From NCBI GenBank assembly GCA_025358455.1, contig JANYJP010000052.1, positions 1 to 64,000 on the forward strand: a stretch of DNA of 64,000 bases, in the 5' to 3' direction. Positions 36,042-45,802 of the stretch are shown here, one piece after another. A model generated the notes under the pieces. The model was not told the origin of the DNA and did no database searches. It saw only the letters and a program-made list of their open reading frames with translations. A program made the position numbers and the translations under genes. The number at the start of each line of letters is the position of its first letter. Within the stretch, counting starts at the first letter, position 1. The DNA comes from Bacteroidales bacterium. Lineage in GTDB: Bacteria > Bacteroidota > Bacteroidia > Bacteroidales > VadinHA17.

Positions 36042-36416
36042 ATGAAGAAGAAATCCGATGGAGCTGAAGTCCTTTTAGGGAACATAATAAAAGGTATATT
36101 TGAAAAGAAAGGGCAGAATGTTCTTAAAATTGATTTGAGAAAACTTGAAAACAGAATTACAGATTATTTTGTTATATGTCATGCAGCTTCCGGAACACAG
36201 GTAAGTGCAATTTGCGATTCAGTTGAAGATACGGTGAGAAAAGAAACAGGAGAAAAGCCCTTGCATGTAGAGGGGCTTGACAATAGTTTCTGGGTTCTTT
36301 TGGATTATGGAAACGTAATCGTTCATATCTTCCTTGAAGAGTATAGAAATTTTTACAGTCTGGAGTCACTCTGGTCAGATGCGGCAATTGAAGCCTTAGA
36401 AGATAAAATACAGTAA
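36042..36416 (+). CDS. rsfS: Ribosome silencing factor RsfS
   Basis: The 124-residue protein matches RsfS/Iojap along its length: KIDLRKLENRITDYFVICHAASGTQVSAI in the first half and EGLDNSFWVLLDYGNVIVHIFLEEYRNFYSLESLW in the second. It binds ribosomal protein L14 and keeps the subunits apart when nutrients are short. The ATG at 36042 is preferred over the TTG one codon earlier. It is the first gene of an operon with ftsH, cdsA and psd. Confidence 0.94.
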   Translation: MKKKSDGAEVLLGNIIKGIFEKKGQNVLKIDLRKLENRITDYFVICHAASGTQVSAICDSVEDTVRKETGEKPLHVEGLDNSFWVLLDYGNVIVHIFLEEYRNFYSLESLWSDAAIEALEDKIQ

Positions 36417-36427
36417 GTTAAATATTT

Positions 36428-38575
36428 ATGGCAGAAAATACTAGTGAAAATCAGGGATCTGAGAAAAAACCCGATAAAATTCTAAAACCACGTTTTAATA
36501 CCAATTGGATTTTTGCGATCCTGGCAGTTTCCGTAATTCTTTTTCAGTTATTTTATGGTGGGAAACCATCAGAAAAAGCCACTAAAAATGAAATAAAGGA
36601 TATGATCACAAACCGCGACATTGATAAAATCGTGGTGGTCAATAAGGAACAGGCAGAGATTTATCTTAAAAAAGAAGCTCTTGAGTCAGGAAGATATCCC
36701 AAACTACCAAAACAAGGGACAGGATTTGGTATTTCGGCACCAAAACCGAATTACACATATAATATAGGTGATGCAAGCAGTTTTGAACCTTTCATTCTGG
36801 AAGCTCAGAAAAGTGCAGGATATACTGATAAAGAACTTATTTATCCGGATAATATTACGCGCAAAAACTATCTTATTGATGTACTTTCATGGTTACTGTT
36901 ACCAGCGCTTTTAATAATCTTCTGGCTGTTTATGATGAAACGGATGTCAGGAGGTGGAGCAGGTGGTGCCGGAGGTATTTTCAGTGTTGGTAAGTCACGG
37001 GCCCAGATCTTTGACAAGGATACCAATGTAAAACTGAATTTCAGTGATGTGGCCGGACTGGAAGAAGCCAAGACTGAGGTTATGGAAATTGTTGATTTTC
37101 TTAAGAACCCCAAAAAATATACCCAGTTGGGAGGTAAAATTCCAAAAGGCGCTTTGCTTATAGGACCTCCCGGAACAGGAAAAACGATGCTTGCTAAAGC
37201 TGTTGCAGGTGAGGCAAATGTACCTTTCTTCTCTATTTCCGGATCCGACTTTGTTGAAATGTTTGTGGGGGTAGGTGCTTCAAGGGTGAGAGATCTTTTC
37301 AAACAGGCTAAAGAAAAAGCCCCGTGTATTGTTTTTATTGATGAGATAGATGCAGTCGGCCGGGCAAGGGGACGAAATGCAAATTTCGGTTCAAATGATG
37401 AAAGAGAGAATACGCTTAACCAGTTACTTACCGAAATGGACGGTTTTGGGACAAATATGGGTGTGATTATTCTTGCTGCCACCAACAGGGCTGATATTCT
37501 TGACAGGGCTCTTATGCGCGCAGGCAGGTTTGACCGACAGATTCATGTTGAACTTCCTGATATTGTCGAGAGGGAAGCAATATTTAAGGTTCATCTTCGT
37601 CCGATAAAACTTGAAAAGAATTTTGATGTAGCCATTATGGCTAAGCAAACACCAGGGTTTTCGGGTGCTGATATTGCTAATGTATGTAACGAAGCGGCCC
37701 TGATAGCTGCAAGGAAAAATAAAACTGTTGTTGAAAAGCAGGATTTTCTCGATGCTGTCGACCGTATCGTTGGTGGACTGGAGAGGAAGACAAAGATCAT
37801 ATCAGCCGGAGAAAAAAAGGCAATTGCGTATCACGAAGCAGGCCACGCTACTGTAAGCTGGTTACTCGAATATGCAAGCCCGCTTTTGAAAGTGACTATT
37901 ATCCCTCGTGGACGGGCACTGGGAGCTGCATGGTATCTTCCGGAAGAAAGACAGCTTACTACACGCGAACAAATTATGGATGAATTGGCTTATGCACTGG
38001 GTGGCAGAGCTTCTGAAGAACTTGTTTTCGGGAAAATTTCAACAGGGGCTTTAAGTGATCTTGAAAAGATTACCAAACAGGCTTATGCAATGGTCTCATT
38101 TTTTGGAATGAGCGATAAAGTGGGGAACGTTAGTTTTTATGATTCATCAGGGCAGACTGATTTCGGATTTACCAAGCCATACAGCGAAAAGACAGCAGAA
38201 CTTATTGACCAGGAGGTTAACCTGATAATTGCAGAATCATATATAAGGGCAAAGGAAGTTCTTAAAAGTAATATGAAGGGACTTACTGAGCTTGCAGAAC
38301 TGCTGCTCGATAAAGAGGTAATTTTCAGCGAAGATCTCGAGAGAATCTTTGGTAAGAGAAAAGCCGATGTGTTGAAGGAAGAAAGGGAAGCTGAAGCAAA
38401 AAGCAAGGCACTGGCAGAATCCGCTGAACCAGTTAAAGAAGTTAAAAAGAGGAAAAAATCCGGCAAGTCACTTACCGCGAAGGCAAAAAGCAAATCAGAT
38501 AATACTGAAACTGCCGCAAAAAATGTGACTTCAAAAAAAACTGTCAAAAAGTCAAAGTCAAAAGGTAAAGAATAA
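36428..38575 (+). CDS. ftsH: ATP-dependent zinc metalloprotease FtsH
   Basis: The 715-residue membrane protease has two N-terminal helices ([16 protein letters not shown] and [15 protein letters not shown]) around a periplasmic domain. The AAA module follows ([21 protein letters not shown], the second region of homology with [18 protein letters not shown]), then the zinc site HEAGH. Unusually, the last 60 or so residues form a Lys/Ser/Ala-rich tail of low complexity. It degrades membrane and regulatory proteins. It lies 11 bases from both neighbours in the operon. Confidence 0.97.
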   Translation: MAENTSENQGSEKKPDKILKPRFNTNWIFAILAVSVILFQLFYGGKPSEKATKNEIKDMITNRDIDKIVVVNKEQAEIYLKKEALESGRYPKLPKQGTGFGISAPKPNYTYNIGDASSFEPFILEAQKSAGYTDKELIYPDNITRKNYLIDVLSWLLLPALLIIFWLFMMKRMSGGGAGGAGGIFSVGKSRAQIFDKDTNVKLNFSDVAGLEEAKTEVMEIVDFLKNPKKYTQLGGKIPKGALLIGPPGTGKTMLAKAVAGEANVPFFSISGSDFVEMFVGVGASRVRDLFKQAKEKAPCIVFIDEIDAVGRARGRNANFGSNDERENTLNQLLTEMDGFGTNMGVIILAATNRADILDRALMRAGRFDRQIHVELPDIVEREAIFKVHLRPIKLEKNFDVAIMAKQTPGFSGADIANVCNEAALIAARKNKTVVEKQDFLDAVDRIVGGLERKTKIISAGEKKAIAYHEAGHATVSWLLEYASPLLKVTIIPRGRALGAAWYLPEERQLTTREQIMDELAYALGGRASEELVFGKISTGALSDLEKITKQAYAMVSFFGMSDKVGNVSFYDSSGQTDFGFTKPYSEKTAELIDQEVNLIIAESYIRAKEVLKSNMKGLTELAELLLDKEVIFSEDLERIFGKRKADVLKEEREAEAKSKALAESAEPVKEVKKRKKSGKSLTAKAKSKSDNTETAAKNVTSKKTVKKSKSKGKE

Positions 38576-38586
38576 TAAACTGAATT

Positions 38587-39429
38587 TTGAACAATTTTTT
38601 CAGGCGAACCCTTACCGGAGTATGGATAGTAGTTTTCATCATGGCAGGGTTCTGGCTTCATCCGGTTTCGTTTTTTCTTGCAGGAATGATATTGCTCATC
38701 GGTACACAGTATGAGTATTACCTGTTGATAAGGAGCACCGGTGTAAGACCTCAGATGATACCCGGAATAACCACCGGTATAGCAGCATATGTTATTTCAA
38801 CGCTGATTGCCATGGGTGTTATTCCCAAAAACTCCTTCCTTATTATTATTCCATTGATGATGATTATTATGGTTGTGGAGCTTTACAGGAAGCAGGACAA
38901 ACCATTTGATTCTCTGGCACATACTTTTTTTGCAGTTTTTTATACCGCAATCCCCTTTTCGATGTTCCCCTTCGCAGCATTTTCTCATTCAGGTCTAGAG
39001 TCAATACTTTCTCATAACAGCATAATCTTTTCACCGGGTATAATCATTGGTTTTTTTCTCCTGATTTGGGCAAACGATACGGGTGCCTATCTGACTGGTA
39101 TGTCTTTAGGAAGGCATAAGCTTTTTGAGCGTATCTCACCTAAAAAAACCTGGGAAGGTTTTATTGGCGGGATTATAATAGCGGTACTCGTAGCATGGCT
39201 GCTTTCAGGCTGGCTGGGCGTGGTTGATAAATGGCATTGGGTGATTATTTCTGTAATTATATCTGTGACGGGTACATATGGAGATCTTGTTGAATCAATG
39301 TTGAAAAGAAGCATTGGTGTCAAAGATTCAGGATCTATCATGCCAGGTCATGGAGGGTTTCTTGACAGGTTTGACAGTGTAATATTTTCCTTCCCTCCTG
39401 TATATCTTTTTATTTCAGTTTTTGGATGA
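38587..39429 (+). CDS. cdsA: Phosphatidate cytidylyltransferase
   Basis: The 280-residue inner-membrane enzyme makes CDP-diacylglycerol. Its C-terminal signature is present: SMLKRSIGVKDSGSIMPGHG followed by GFLDRFDS. About seven hydrophobic helices precede it, with WANDTGAYLTGMSLGRHKLF and SPKKTWEG as further family marks. The start is a TTG at 38587; no ATG occurs before the first helix. With the next gene (psd) and pssA at 46 kb, it supplies phosphatidylethanolamine synthesis. Confidence 0.95.
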   Translation: MNNFFRRTLTGVWIVVFIMAGFWLHPVSFFLAGMILLIGTQYEYYLLIRSTGVRPQMIPGITTGIAAYVISTLIAMGVIPKNSFLIIIPLMMIIMVVELYRKQDKPFDSLAHTFFAVFYTAIPFSMFPFAAFSHSGLESILSHNSIIFSPGIIIGFFLLIWANDTGAYLTGMSLGRHKLFERISPKKTWEGFIGGIIIAVLVAWLLSGWLGVVDKWHWVIISVIISVTGTYGDLVESMLKRSIGVKDSGSIMPGHGGFLDRFDSVIFSFPPVYLFISVFG

Positions 39430-39468
39430 TTGGCCGGACTTGATTAGTTTTGTGCAAATTTTATAGAA

Positions 39469-40131
39469 ATGAGTATTCATATTCATAAAGAAGGGTATAA
39501 GATATTAGCTTTTGGATTTCTGGTACTGCTGATTCTTAATATCGTCGTAAATATCATATGGGCTGATATTGAACTACTGAGATGGGCATTTATCATATGT
39601 TCATTAATGCTCTATGTTTTTCTTTTGTTTTTCTTCCGGTTACCGGCGAGAAGCCTGGAAACTGATCCTGGTATTATTTATGCTCCTGCCGATGGCAAGG
39701 TGGTAGTAATTGAAGAGATAATGGAAAATGAATATTTCAGGGATTTGCGCTTGCAGGTCTCAATTTTTATGTCACCTTTTAATATGCACAGTAACAGATA
39801 TCCTGTTTCAGGGCGGGTCAAATATGTCTGCTACCATCACGGTCAGAATATGGTTGCCTGGCATCCTAAATCATCAGAGCTCAATGAAAGAAGTACAATT
39901 GTAATCGAGACTAAAGACGGAATAGAAATAATGGTCAGGCAGATAGCCGGAGCTGTTGCACGGAGAATTGTGACCTATTCAAAAGAAAATCAGGAAGTTC
40001 TCCAGGGAGGTGAACTTGGTTTCATCAAATTCGGATCGAGAGTGGATATCTTTTTACCGGTAGGAACTGAAGTCGAGATTCCTATCCTGCAACAGGTGAA
40101 GGCAAACAAAACAATAATTGCCAAAATCTGA
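39469..40131 (+). CDS. psd: Phosphatidylserine decarboxylase (short, archaeal/Bacteroidota type)
   Basis: The 220-residue protein has two N-terminal helices, then the decarboxylase fold with YAPADGKVVVIEE, FMSPFNMHSNRYPVSG and MVRQIAGAVARRI. The self-cleavage site that makes the pyruvoyl group is the Gly-Ser of IKFGSRVD near residue 190. It converts phosphatidylserine to phosphatidylethanolamine. It is directly after cdsA, one step apart in the same pathway. Confidence 0.94.
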   Translation: MSIHIHKEGYKILAFGFLVLLILNIVVNIIWADIELLRWAFIICSLMLYVFLLFFFRLPARSLETDPGIIYAPADGKVVVIEEIMENEYFRDLRLQVSIFMSPFNMHSNRYPVSGRVKYVCYHHGQNMVAWHPKSSELNERSTIVIETKDGIEIMVRQIAGAVARRIVTYSKENQEVLQGGELGFIKFGSRVDIFLPVGTEVEIPILQQVKANKTIIAKI

Positions 40132-40147
40132 AAATAGGGATTAAAAT

Positions 40148-41392
40148 ATGAACAGAAAAGATGACAAAATTATAGATGTTACCCCTGATGTAAAATGGAT
40201 CGGAGTACTTGATTATGATATCAGAACATTTGATATCGTCATGAATACCAATTACGGCACAACATACAATTCTTATTTTATTAATGCGGAAAAAAAGGCA
40301 ATAGTTGAAGTTGCCAAAGAAAAATTCAGCGAAATCTATCTGGCTAAGCTACGTGCAGTTACAGATCCTGCTGAGATACAGTATATAATTCTTGATCATA
40401 CTGAACCTGATCATTCGGGAAGCCTCAGAATTCTTCTTGAACTGGCGCCAAAAGCTACTGTCGTAGGAAGTGGCAATGCAATCAGATACCTTGAAGATAT
40501 TGTTAATACACCATTTAAATCATTGGTTGTTAAAGATGGAGACAAAATCGATCTTGGCAATAAAACCCTCAGGTTCATAGCAGCACCAAACCTGCACTGG
40601 CCTGATTCAATTTATACATTTCTCGAGGAAGATAAGGTTCTGTTCACCTGCGATTCATTCGGGGCACACTACTGTTCATCTGATATGTTCAGTGAATTCA
40701 ATGAAGTATATACAGAAGCGTATAAATATTATTTTGATGTAATTCTGAAACCTTTCAGCAGGTTTATGTTAAGAGCTATTGAAAGGATCAGGCCTTTTGA
40801 AATTGATTTTATCTGTACCGGACATGGGCCAATGCATCATGAAAATACTAAAACAGCTATAGATTTGTCCGAGAGGTACTCTAATGAGTATTTGAAGAAT
40901 TCAACCCACGAAGGTCACTACAATATACTGATTGCTTATGTGTCAGCTTATGGTTACACGAGGGAAGCAGCAGAATTTATTGCCTCCGGGATTCTGGAAA
41001 GTAACGGAATTGTTGTGGATATAGTTGATATTGAGAATATTTCTTCTGAAGACCTGGAGTCGAAACTGATAAAAGCAGAAGGAATTATTGTAGGTTCTCC
41101 AACAATCAATCAGAATACCCTGTTGCCTGTATATAAGCTGTTTGCACATATTAACCCGTTAAGAGATAAGGGAAAACTCGGAGGTGCCTTCGGATCATTT
41201 GGCTGGAGCGGTGAGGCTCCGAAAATAGTACTTGAAAACTTGCGCCTTCTTAAACTTAAAATATTTGAGGAAACAGCATCCTTTAAGTTCTCTCCCGGGG
41301 GAAAGAAAGAGGAGATTCTGAAAGATTACGGCAGAAAGTTTACTTCTAAATTTATGGAAGAATGTGGGCGAACAAAAAATCCCCGCATGTAA
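40148..41392 (+). CDS. A-type flavodiiron protein (FprA family)
   Basis: The 414-residue protein has an N-terminal metallo-beta-lactamase-like diiron domain with ligands in DHTEPDHSGS, LHWPDS, CDSFGAHYC and CTGHGPMHH. A C-terminal flavodoxin domain follows (LIAYVSAYGYTREAAEFIASG, GSPTINQNTLLP, GSFGWSGEAP). Such enzymes reduce oxygen to water or NO to nitrous oxide and protect anaerobes. There is no rubredoxin domain, so an external electron donor is needed. It follows psd by 16 bases and may share its message. Confidence 0.95.
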   Translation: MNRKDDKIIDVTPDVKWIGVLDYDIRTFDIVMNTNYGTTYNSYFINAEKKAIVEVAKEKFSEIYLAKLRAVTDPAEIQYIILDHTEPDHSGSLRILLELAPKATVVGSGNAIRYLEDIVNTPFKSLVVKDGDKIDLGNKTLRFIAAPNLHWPDSIYTFLEEDKVLFTCDSFGAHYCSSDMFSEFNEVYTEAYKYYFDVILKPFSRFMLRAIERIRPFEIDFICTGHGPMHHENTKTAIDLSERYSNEYLKNSTHEGHYNILIAYVSAYGYTREAAEFIASGILESNGIVVDIVDIENISSEDLESKLIKAEGIIVGSPTINQNTLLPVYKLFAHINPLRDKGKLGGAFGSFGWSGEAPKIVLENLRLLKLKIFEETASFKFSPGGKKEEILKDYGRKFTSKFMEECGRTKNPRM

Positions 41393-41482
41393 AATGGCCT
41401 GAAACTTCTTCAAATTTATTTTGGAGTTACTTTCACTGAACGCTTGGGAATCAAAATCCTAGTGAATTACAAAAAAATAAAT

Positions 41483-41490
41483 TAGGTTTG
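41483..41490 (+). promoter_or_regulatory. -7 element upstream of the AI-2E transporter gene
   Basis: TAGGTTTG matches TAnnTTTG. It overlaps the possible TTG start at 41488 and so supports the ATG at 41512. Confidence 0.4.
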
Positions 41491-41511
41491 TATTATGAAA
41501 GACCTGATTTA

Positions 41512-42690
41512 ATGAATGCAACATTAAGGAACATCCTCATATTTTTTGGGATATTGCTTCTTTTGGCTTGTGTGTGGTATTTCCGGATTGTTGTTGTATA
41601 TATTCTGGTATCAGGTGTATTATCAATTATTGGACGTCCCCTGGTTGACCTCTTTTCCAGAATCAGGATAAAGAAATGGTCCTTTCCCCGACCGCTGGGT
41701 GCTTTTCTTACCATTATTATCATATGGAGTTTTATCATCCTCTTTTTTGTAATATTTATTCCTCTTATCAGCACACAGATAAACTATTTTTCAACTATTG
41801 ACAGTGAGAAAATTGTGCAACTTGTTGCCGGCCCTATAAATAAGGTTGAGAATCTGTTCAGGGCATTTAATAAAGAAATCACAAATGATCTTTCCATTCA
41901 GGATTATGTGGTAAAGAAGGTTTCCGGAGTGCTCAATATTAATATGATACAAAATTTTATTGGCTACCTGATTGGAATTCTTGGTAATGTGATAGTTGCT
42001 ATATTCTCAATAACATTTATTACGTTTTTTTTCCTGAAAGATCACAGATTGTTTTTCGACTTGATATTAATGTGGGTACCGGATAAATATGTTGATAATG
42101 TTACAAGAGCATTGTATTCAATCAAAAAACTCCTAACAAGGTATTTTATTGGAATTGTGATACAAAGCACGTGTATTATGATTCTTGTAACAATAGGTAT
42201 GACTATAGCAGGTATCGATTTTCAACAGGCTCTGGTTATGGGATTAATTCTTGGAATTCTAAATGTTATCCCGTATGTCGGCCCCTGGCTCGGATTACTT
42301 ATAGCAATTATAATGGGAGTCGCTTCTCACATGAATCAGGATTTTAATACCGTGGTTATACCTCTTGTAACCTATATGATAATCGTTGAAGGCATTACAC
42401 ATTTAATAGATAACCTGGTTTTTCAGCCGATTATATTCTCAAACAGTGTCAGGGCTCATCCTCTGGAAATATTTATTGTTGTACTTGCCGCAGGATTTGC
42501 AGCAGGTATACCAGGAATGATATTAGGGATACCCGCATACACTGTTTTGAGGGTTTTTGCGCATGAATTCTTTAATAACTTCAAAGCGGTACAGAAACTT
42601 ACATCAAGCCTTTCACCTGAAAACATGCGAAGAAAACCCAGCTTTCACATAAGGGAAAATGAAGATGCCGGCAACGAAACTGATGCCTGA
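41512..42690 (+). CDS. AI-2E family transporter
   Basis: With the start at 41512 (MNATLRNILIFFG) the protein has 392 residues and about eight membrane helices in the AI-2E/PerM arrangement. Family marks include SGVLSIIGRPLVDLF, the cytoplasmic FFFLKDHRLFFDLI segment, GLILGILNVIPYVGPWLGLLIA and HPLEIFIVVLAAGFAAGIPGMILGIPAY. Members move small solutes or ions; the autoinducer-2 name reflects only one of them. It lies upstream of the cyd genes without evident linkage. Confidence 0.9.
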   Translation: MNATLRNILIFFGILLLLACVWYFRIVVVYILVSGVLSIIGRPLVDLFSRIRIKKWSFPRPLGAFLTIIIIWSFIILFFVIFIPLISTQINYFSTIDSEKIVQLVAGPINKVENLFRAFNKEITNDLSIQDYVVKKVSGVLNINMIQNFIGYLIGILGNVIVAIFSITFITFFFLKDHRLFFDLILMWVPDKYVDNVTRALYSIKKLLTRYFIGIVIQSTCIMILVTIGMTIAGIDFQQALVMGLILGILNVIPYVGPWLGLLIAIIMGVASHMNQDFNTVVIPLVTYMIIVEGITHLIDNLVFQPIIFSNSVRAHPLEIFIVVLAAGFAAGIPGMILGIPAYTVLRVFAHEFFNNFKAVQKLTSSLSPENMRRKPSFHIRENEDAGNETDA

Positions 42691-42748
42691 CATTGAAGCT
42701 TATCCCGGCTTTCTGAGACTAATTACTAAAATGTTGCTTAGCGGATAA

Positions 42749-42985
42749 ATGAGAACTTCATTTCTATTAATAAACCGACTGTTCCACTTTTATTATGACG
42801 GATTCAGTAATATGTCAGAGTGGGGGAGGAAAGTCTGGATAATAATCATAATCAAGCTTTTTATTATGTTTGCAATACTGAGGATCTTTTTTTTCCAGGA
42901 TTTTCTTAATAAGAAATTTGATAATGATAAACAGAGAAGTGAATATGTTATGAATCAAATAATTAACCTACCTGAAAAGCCATGA
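42749..42985 (+). CDS. DUF4492 protein preceding cydA
   Basis: The 78-residue protein has FHFYYDGFSNMSEWGRKVW and one transmembrane helix (IIIIIKLFIMFAILRIFFF) ending in FLNKKFDN. This is the small protein that sits before cydA in many Bacteroidota, known as DUF4492. Its stop overlaps the cydA start by 4 bases, so production is coupled. It may be an assembly or accessory subunit of the bd oxidase, but its role is not known. Confidence 0.82.
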   Translation: MRTSFLLINRLFHFYYDGFSNMSEWGRKVWIIIIIKLFIMFAILRIFFFQDFLNKKFDNDKQRSEYVMNQIINLPEKP

Positions 42986-44538
42986 TTGATAATATTGATC
43001 TTACCCTGGTGGGCTGGTCGAGGGCACAATTTGCACTGACTGCAATATACCACTGGCTCTTTGTCCCTCTGACACTTGGTTTATCATTTATCCTTGCAAT
43101 AATGGAGACCATATATTTTAGGACAGGGAAAGAAGAATGGAAGATGATTACCAGGTTCTGGATGACCCTTTTCGGGATAAACTTCGCTATTGGTATTGCC
43201 ACAGGCATAATTCTCGAATTTGAATTTGGTGCCAACTGGTCAAATTATTCATGGTTTGTGGGTGATATTTTTGGAGCCCCTCTGGCTGTTGAAGGCATTC
43301 TTGCCTTTTTCCTTGAATCTACATTTGTTGCTGTAATGTTTTTCGGATGGAATAAAGTTAGCAGAAAGTTCCACCTGATATCTACCTGGCTTGTAGCTAT
43401 AGGAGCCAGCCTTTCAGCTTTATGGATTCTTGTAGCAAATGCCTGGATGCAGAATCCTGTCGGGATGGCGTTTAATCCTGAAACGGCAAGGAATGAAATG
43501 GTCAGTTTTTGGGCTGTCCTTTTTAATCAGGTGGCCGTTGATAAGTTCCTTCATACAATATCATCAGGTTTCCTTCTGGCATCAATGTTTGTATTGAGTA
43601 TAAGTTCCTGGTTCCTGTTAAAAAAGAGAGAGGCACTCCTTGCAAAAAACAGCATACTTGTTGCCGGGATATTTGGGTTGATGTCTTCATTAATGGTTGC
43701 ATATACCGGGGATCAATCAGCCCGGACAGTCTCAAGAGTCCAGCCGGTAAAATTTGCAGCAATGGAAGCTTTATTCGAAGGAAAGAGCAATGCCGGCCTT
43801 ACTGCTTTCGGGATTCTGAAAAACTCAGATAAAATGATTGGAGAAAAAAACCAAAAAGAATTTGTTGTTAAAATTGAAATCCCGGGCTTACTTTCAGTTC
43901 TGACAGCCGGCGACAGAGATGCATATGTTCCAGGATTGGTTGATCATATATCAGGTAATGCAAAGATAGGGATTATGTCAGTTCAGGAAAAAATGCAGAG
44001 GGGCGGGGTTGCAAGGAACACTCTTACAGATTACCTGAATGCAAAGAAACTTAATGTAACTGAACAGATAGAAAATATTAAAAATGTTTTCATAAGTAAA
44101 GATTTTCAGGAAAATTATTTCAAATATTTTGGATACTCTTCGATTAAGAACCCCGAGGAAGTTATACCGAGTGTGCCAACTTCATTTTATTCCTTCCACC
44201 TGATGGTTATACTGGGGTTTCTCTTCATAATAATATTTGTATTAGCCATAAATCAGTTGTTTCAGGGAACTATTGAGAAAGACAGATGGTTCTTGTGGAT
44301 AGCATTTTTGTCACTTCCGCTACCTATTCTGGCCAGTGAACTCGGATGGATACTTACTGAAGTCGGACGTCAGCCATGGATAATTCAGAATCTGATGCCG
44401 GTGTCTGGTGGTGTTTCTAATATCAGTTCAGGGTCAGTAATTACAACCTTTATTCTTTTCGCGGTGCTTTTCACAGTCTTGCTTATATCGGAAATCTCAA
44501 TTATGGTTAAACAGATTAAAACAGGACCAAAACATTAG
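42982..44538 (+). CDS. cydA: Cytochrome bd ubiquinol/menaquinol oxidase subunit I
   Basis: The 518-residue subunit carries the hemes. YHWLFVPLTLG holds the N-terminal His ligand (His24), VDKFLHTISSGF another, and GRQPWIIQN is the conserved motif of the C-terminal half. The loop between YTGDQSARTVSRVQP and the next helix is about 150 residues, so this is a long Q-loop type enzyme. The oxidase reduces oxygen at very low concentrations. It is coupled to the DUF4492 gene and followed by cydB 12 bases later. Confidence 0.97.
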   Translation: MIDNIDLTLVGWSRAQFALTAIYHWLFVPLTLGLSFILAIMETIYFRTGKEEWKMITRFWMTLFGINFAIGIATGIILEFEFGANWSNYSWFVGDIFGAPLAVEGILAFFLESTFVAVMFFGWNKVSRKFHLISTWLVAIGASLSALWILVANAWMQNPVGMAFNPETARNEMVSFWAVLFNQVAVDKFLHTISSGFLLASMFVLSISSWFLLKKREALLAKNSILVAGIFGLMSSLMVAYTGDQSARTVSRVQPVKFAAMEALFEGKSNAGLTAFGILKNSDKMIGEKNQKEFVVKIEIPGLLSVLTAGDRDAYVPGLVDHISGNAKIGIMSVQEKMQRGGVARNTLTDYLNAKKLNVTEQIENIKNVFISKDFQENYFKYFGYSSIKNPEEVIPSVPTSFYSFHLMVILGFLFIIIFVLAINQLFQGTIEKDRWFLWIAFLSLPLPILASELGWILTEVGRQPWIIQNLMPVSGGVSNISSGSVITTFILFAVLFTVLLISEISIMVKQIKTGPKH

Positions 44539-44550
44539 GAGGACAATAAG

Positions 44551-45681
44551 ATGACATTAATGATTTCGCATTTGTTACTTCAGCAATACTGGTGGATAAT
44601 TGTTTCACTTCTGGCTAGTCTTCTTGTTTTCCTTATGTTCGTACAAGGCGGACAATCCCTCATATTCACTCTTCCGCAAAAAGAATTTCAGAAGACATTG
44701 ATAGTTAATGCAATGGGAAGAAAATGGGAGTTCACTTTTACCACACTGGTAACATTCGGAGGAGCATTTTTTGCTTCATTCCCCCTTTTCTATTCCACCA
44801 GTTTTGGGGGAGCTTACTGGGTATGGATTGCTATATTATTCAGTTTTACCATACAGGCAGTAGCATATGAATTCAGGTCAAAGCCCGGTAATATTTTCGG
44901 AAAAAAGACTTTCGATATTTTTCTATTCTTAAATGGGTCACTCGGACCCTTTCTTATCGGCATTGCTGTTGCTACATTCTTTACAGGTGCGATGTTCAGC
45001 CTGAACTTGCAACATCAGGTAAAATGGGCAACCAGGTGGTACGGTCTTGAAGCTCTGTTTAATATCCGGAACCTTGCGCTTGGATTTGCTGTTTTATTCC
45101 TTGCACGCGTAAATGGGTTATTATATATCATCAATACTATAGATGATGAATCTCTTCTTACCCGATCAGTGAAGCGTTTAATTATTAATTCGGTTTTATT
45201 TCTTGTTTTCTTTCTGTTCTTTGTCGTTACATTGCTTATTTCAAAAGGTTTTGCTGCTGATCCGCTTACTGGCATAGTAACTACAGAGCAGTTTAAATAC
45301 CTCCATAATTTTCTTGCGATGCCAATTGTATCGATCATGTTTCTGACAGGGGTGTTAAATGTGTTATTTGGGATCGGTGTTACAATATTTAAAGGCAGTT
45401 CAAGAGGAATATGGTTTGCAGGACCAGGAACAATTCTGACTGTTTTCACGCTGTTTCTGATAGCAGGATTTAACGGAACTTCATTTTATCCCTCGCTTTA
45501 TGATCTTCAGAGTTCATTAACAATTATAAATGCATCCTCAAGCCTGTTCACCTTAAAAACAATGATGTATGTTTCATTCATATTACCAATTGTAATAGCG
45601 TATATCTGGTATGCATGGAGAGCTATCAATAACACTAAAATAACTGAAGAGGAGATGAAATCGGATGGGCATAAGTATTAG
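44551..45681 (+). CDS. cydB: Cytochrome bd oxidase subunit II
   Basis: The 376-residue protein has about eight or nine membrane helices with the CydB opening (LLQQYWWIIVSLLASLLVFLMFVQGGQSL) and the internal FGGAFFASFPLFYSTSFGGAYW and EFRSKPGN segments. It stabilises the heme subunit and forms the inner-membrane dimer. A short membrane protein gene follows after 121 bases that include tandem octamers. Confidence 0.95.
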   Translation: MTLMISHLLLQQYWWIIVSLLASLLVFLMFVQGGQSLIFTLPQKEFQKTLIVNAMGRKWEFTFTTLVTFGGAFFASFPLFYSTSFGGAYWVWIAILFSFTIQAVAYEFRSKPGNIFGKKTFDIFLFLNGSLGPFLIGIAVATFFTGAMFSLNLQHQVKWATRWYGLEALFNIRNLALGFAVLFLARVNGLLYIINTIDDESLLTRSVKRLIINSVLFLVFFLFFVVTLLISKGFAADPLTGIVTTEQFKYLHNFLAMPIVSIMFLTGVLNVLFGIGVTIFKGSSRGIWFAGPGTILTVFTLFLIAGFNGTSFYPSLYDLQSSLTIINASSSLFTLKTMMYVSFILPIVIAYIWYAWRAINNTKITEEEMKSDGHKY

Positions 45682-45711
45682 TTACCACACACACCAAACC
45701 ACATACCAATT

Positions 45712-45796
45712 GACATTTAGACAACAAGACATTTAGACATTTAGACAATTTGACAATTAGACATTCAGACATTCAGACATTCAGACATTCAGACAA
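45712..45796. repeat. Tandem short repeat between cydB and the small membrane ORF
   Basis: Degenerate GACATTTA/GACAATT units lead into four perfect head-to-tail copies of the octamer ACATTCAG at 45761-45792. It looks like a slippage-prone microsatellite. Copy number could vary without touching a reading frame. Confidence 0.8.
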
Positions 45797-45802
45797 TAGG
45801 TT

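Noticed and set aside
36868..37485. A 205-codon frame on the minus strand inside ftsH
   Set aside because: It lies wholly over the conserved AAA domain of ftsH, has a low-complexity Ser/Pro/Ala composition and matches no family; it is a shadow of the real gene.
38137..38661. A 174-codon minus-strand frame across the ftsH tail
   Set aside because: Its Ser/Phe/Leu composition comes from reading the Lys-rich tail backwards. It also overlaps the cdsA start.
41488..41511. TTG start for the AI-2E transporter
   Set aside because: That codon lies within a TAGGTTTG -7 element; the ATG at 41512 is better.
45712..45796. Possible CRISPR array
   Set aside because: The repeat unit is 8 bases with no spacers and there are no cas genes; it is a simple tandem repeat.
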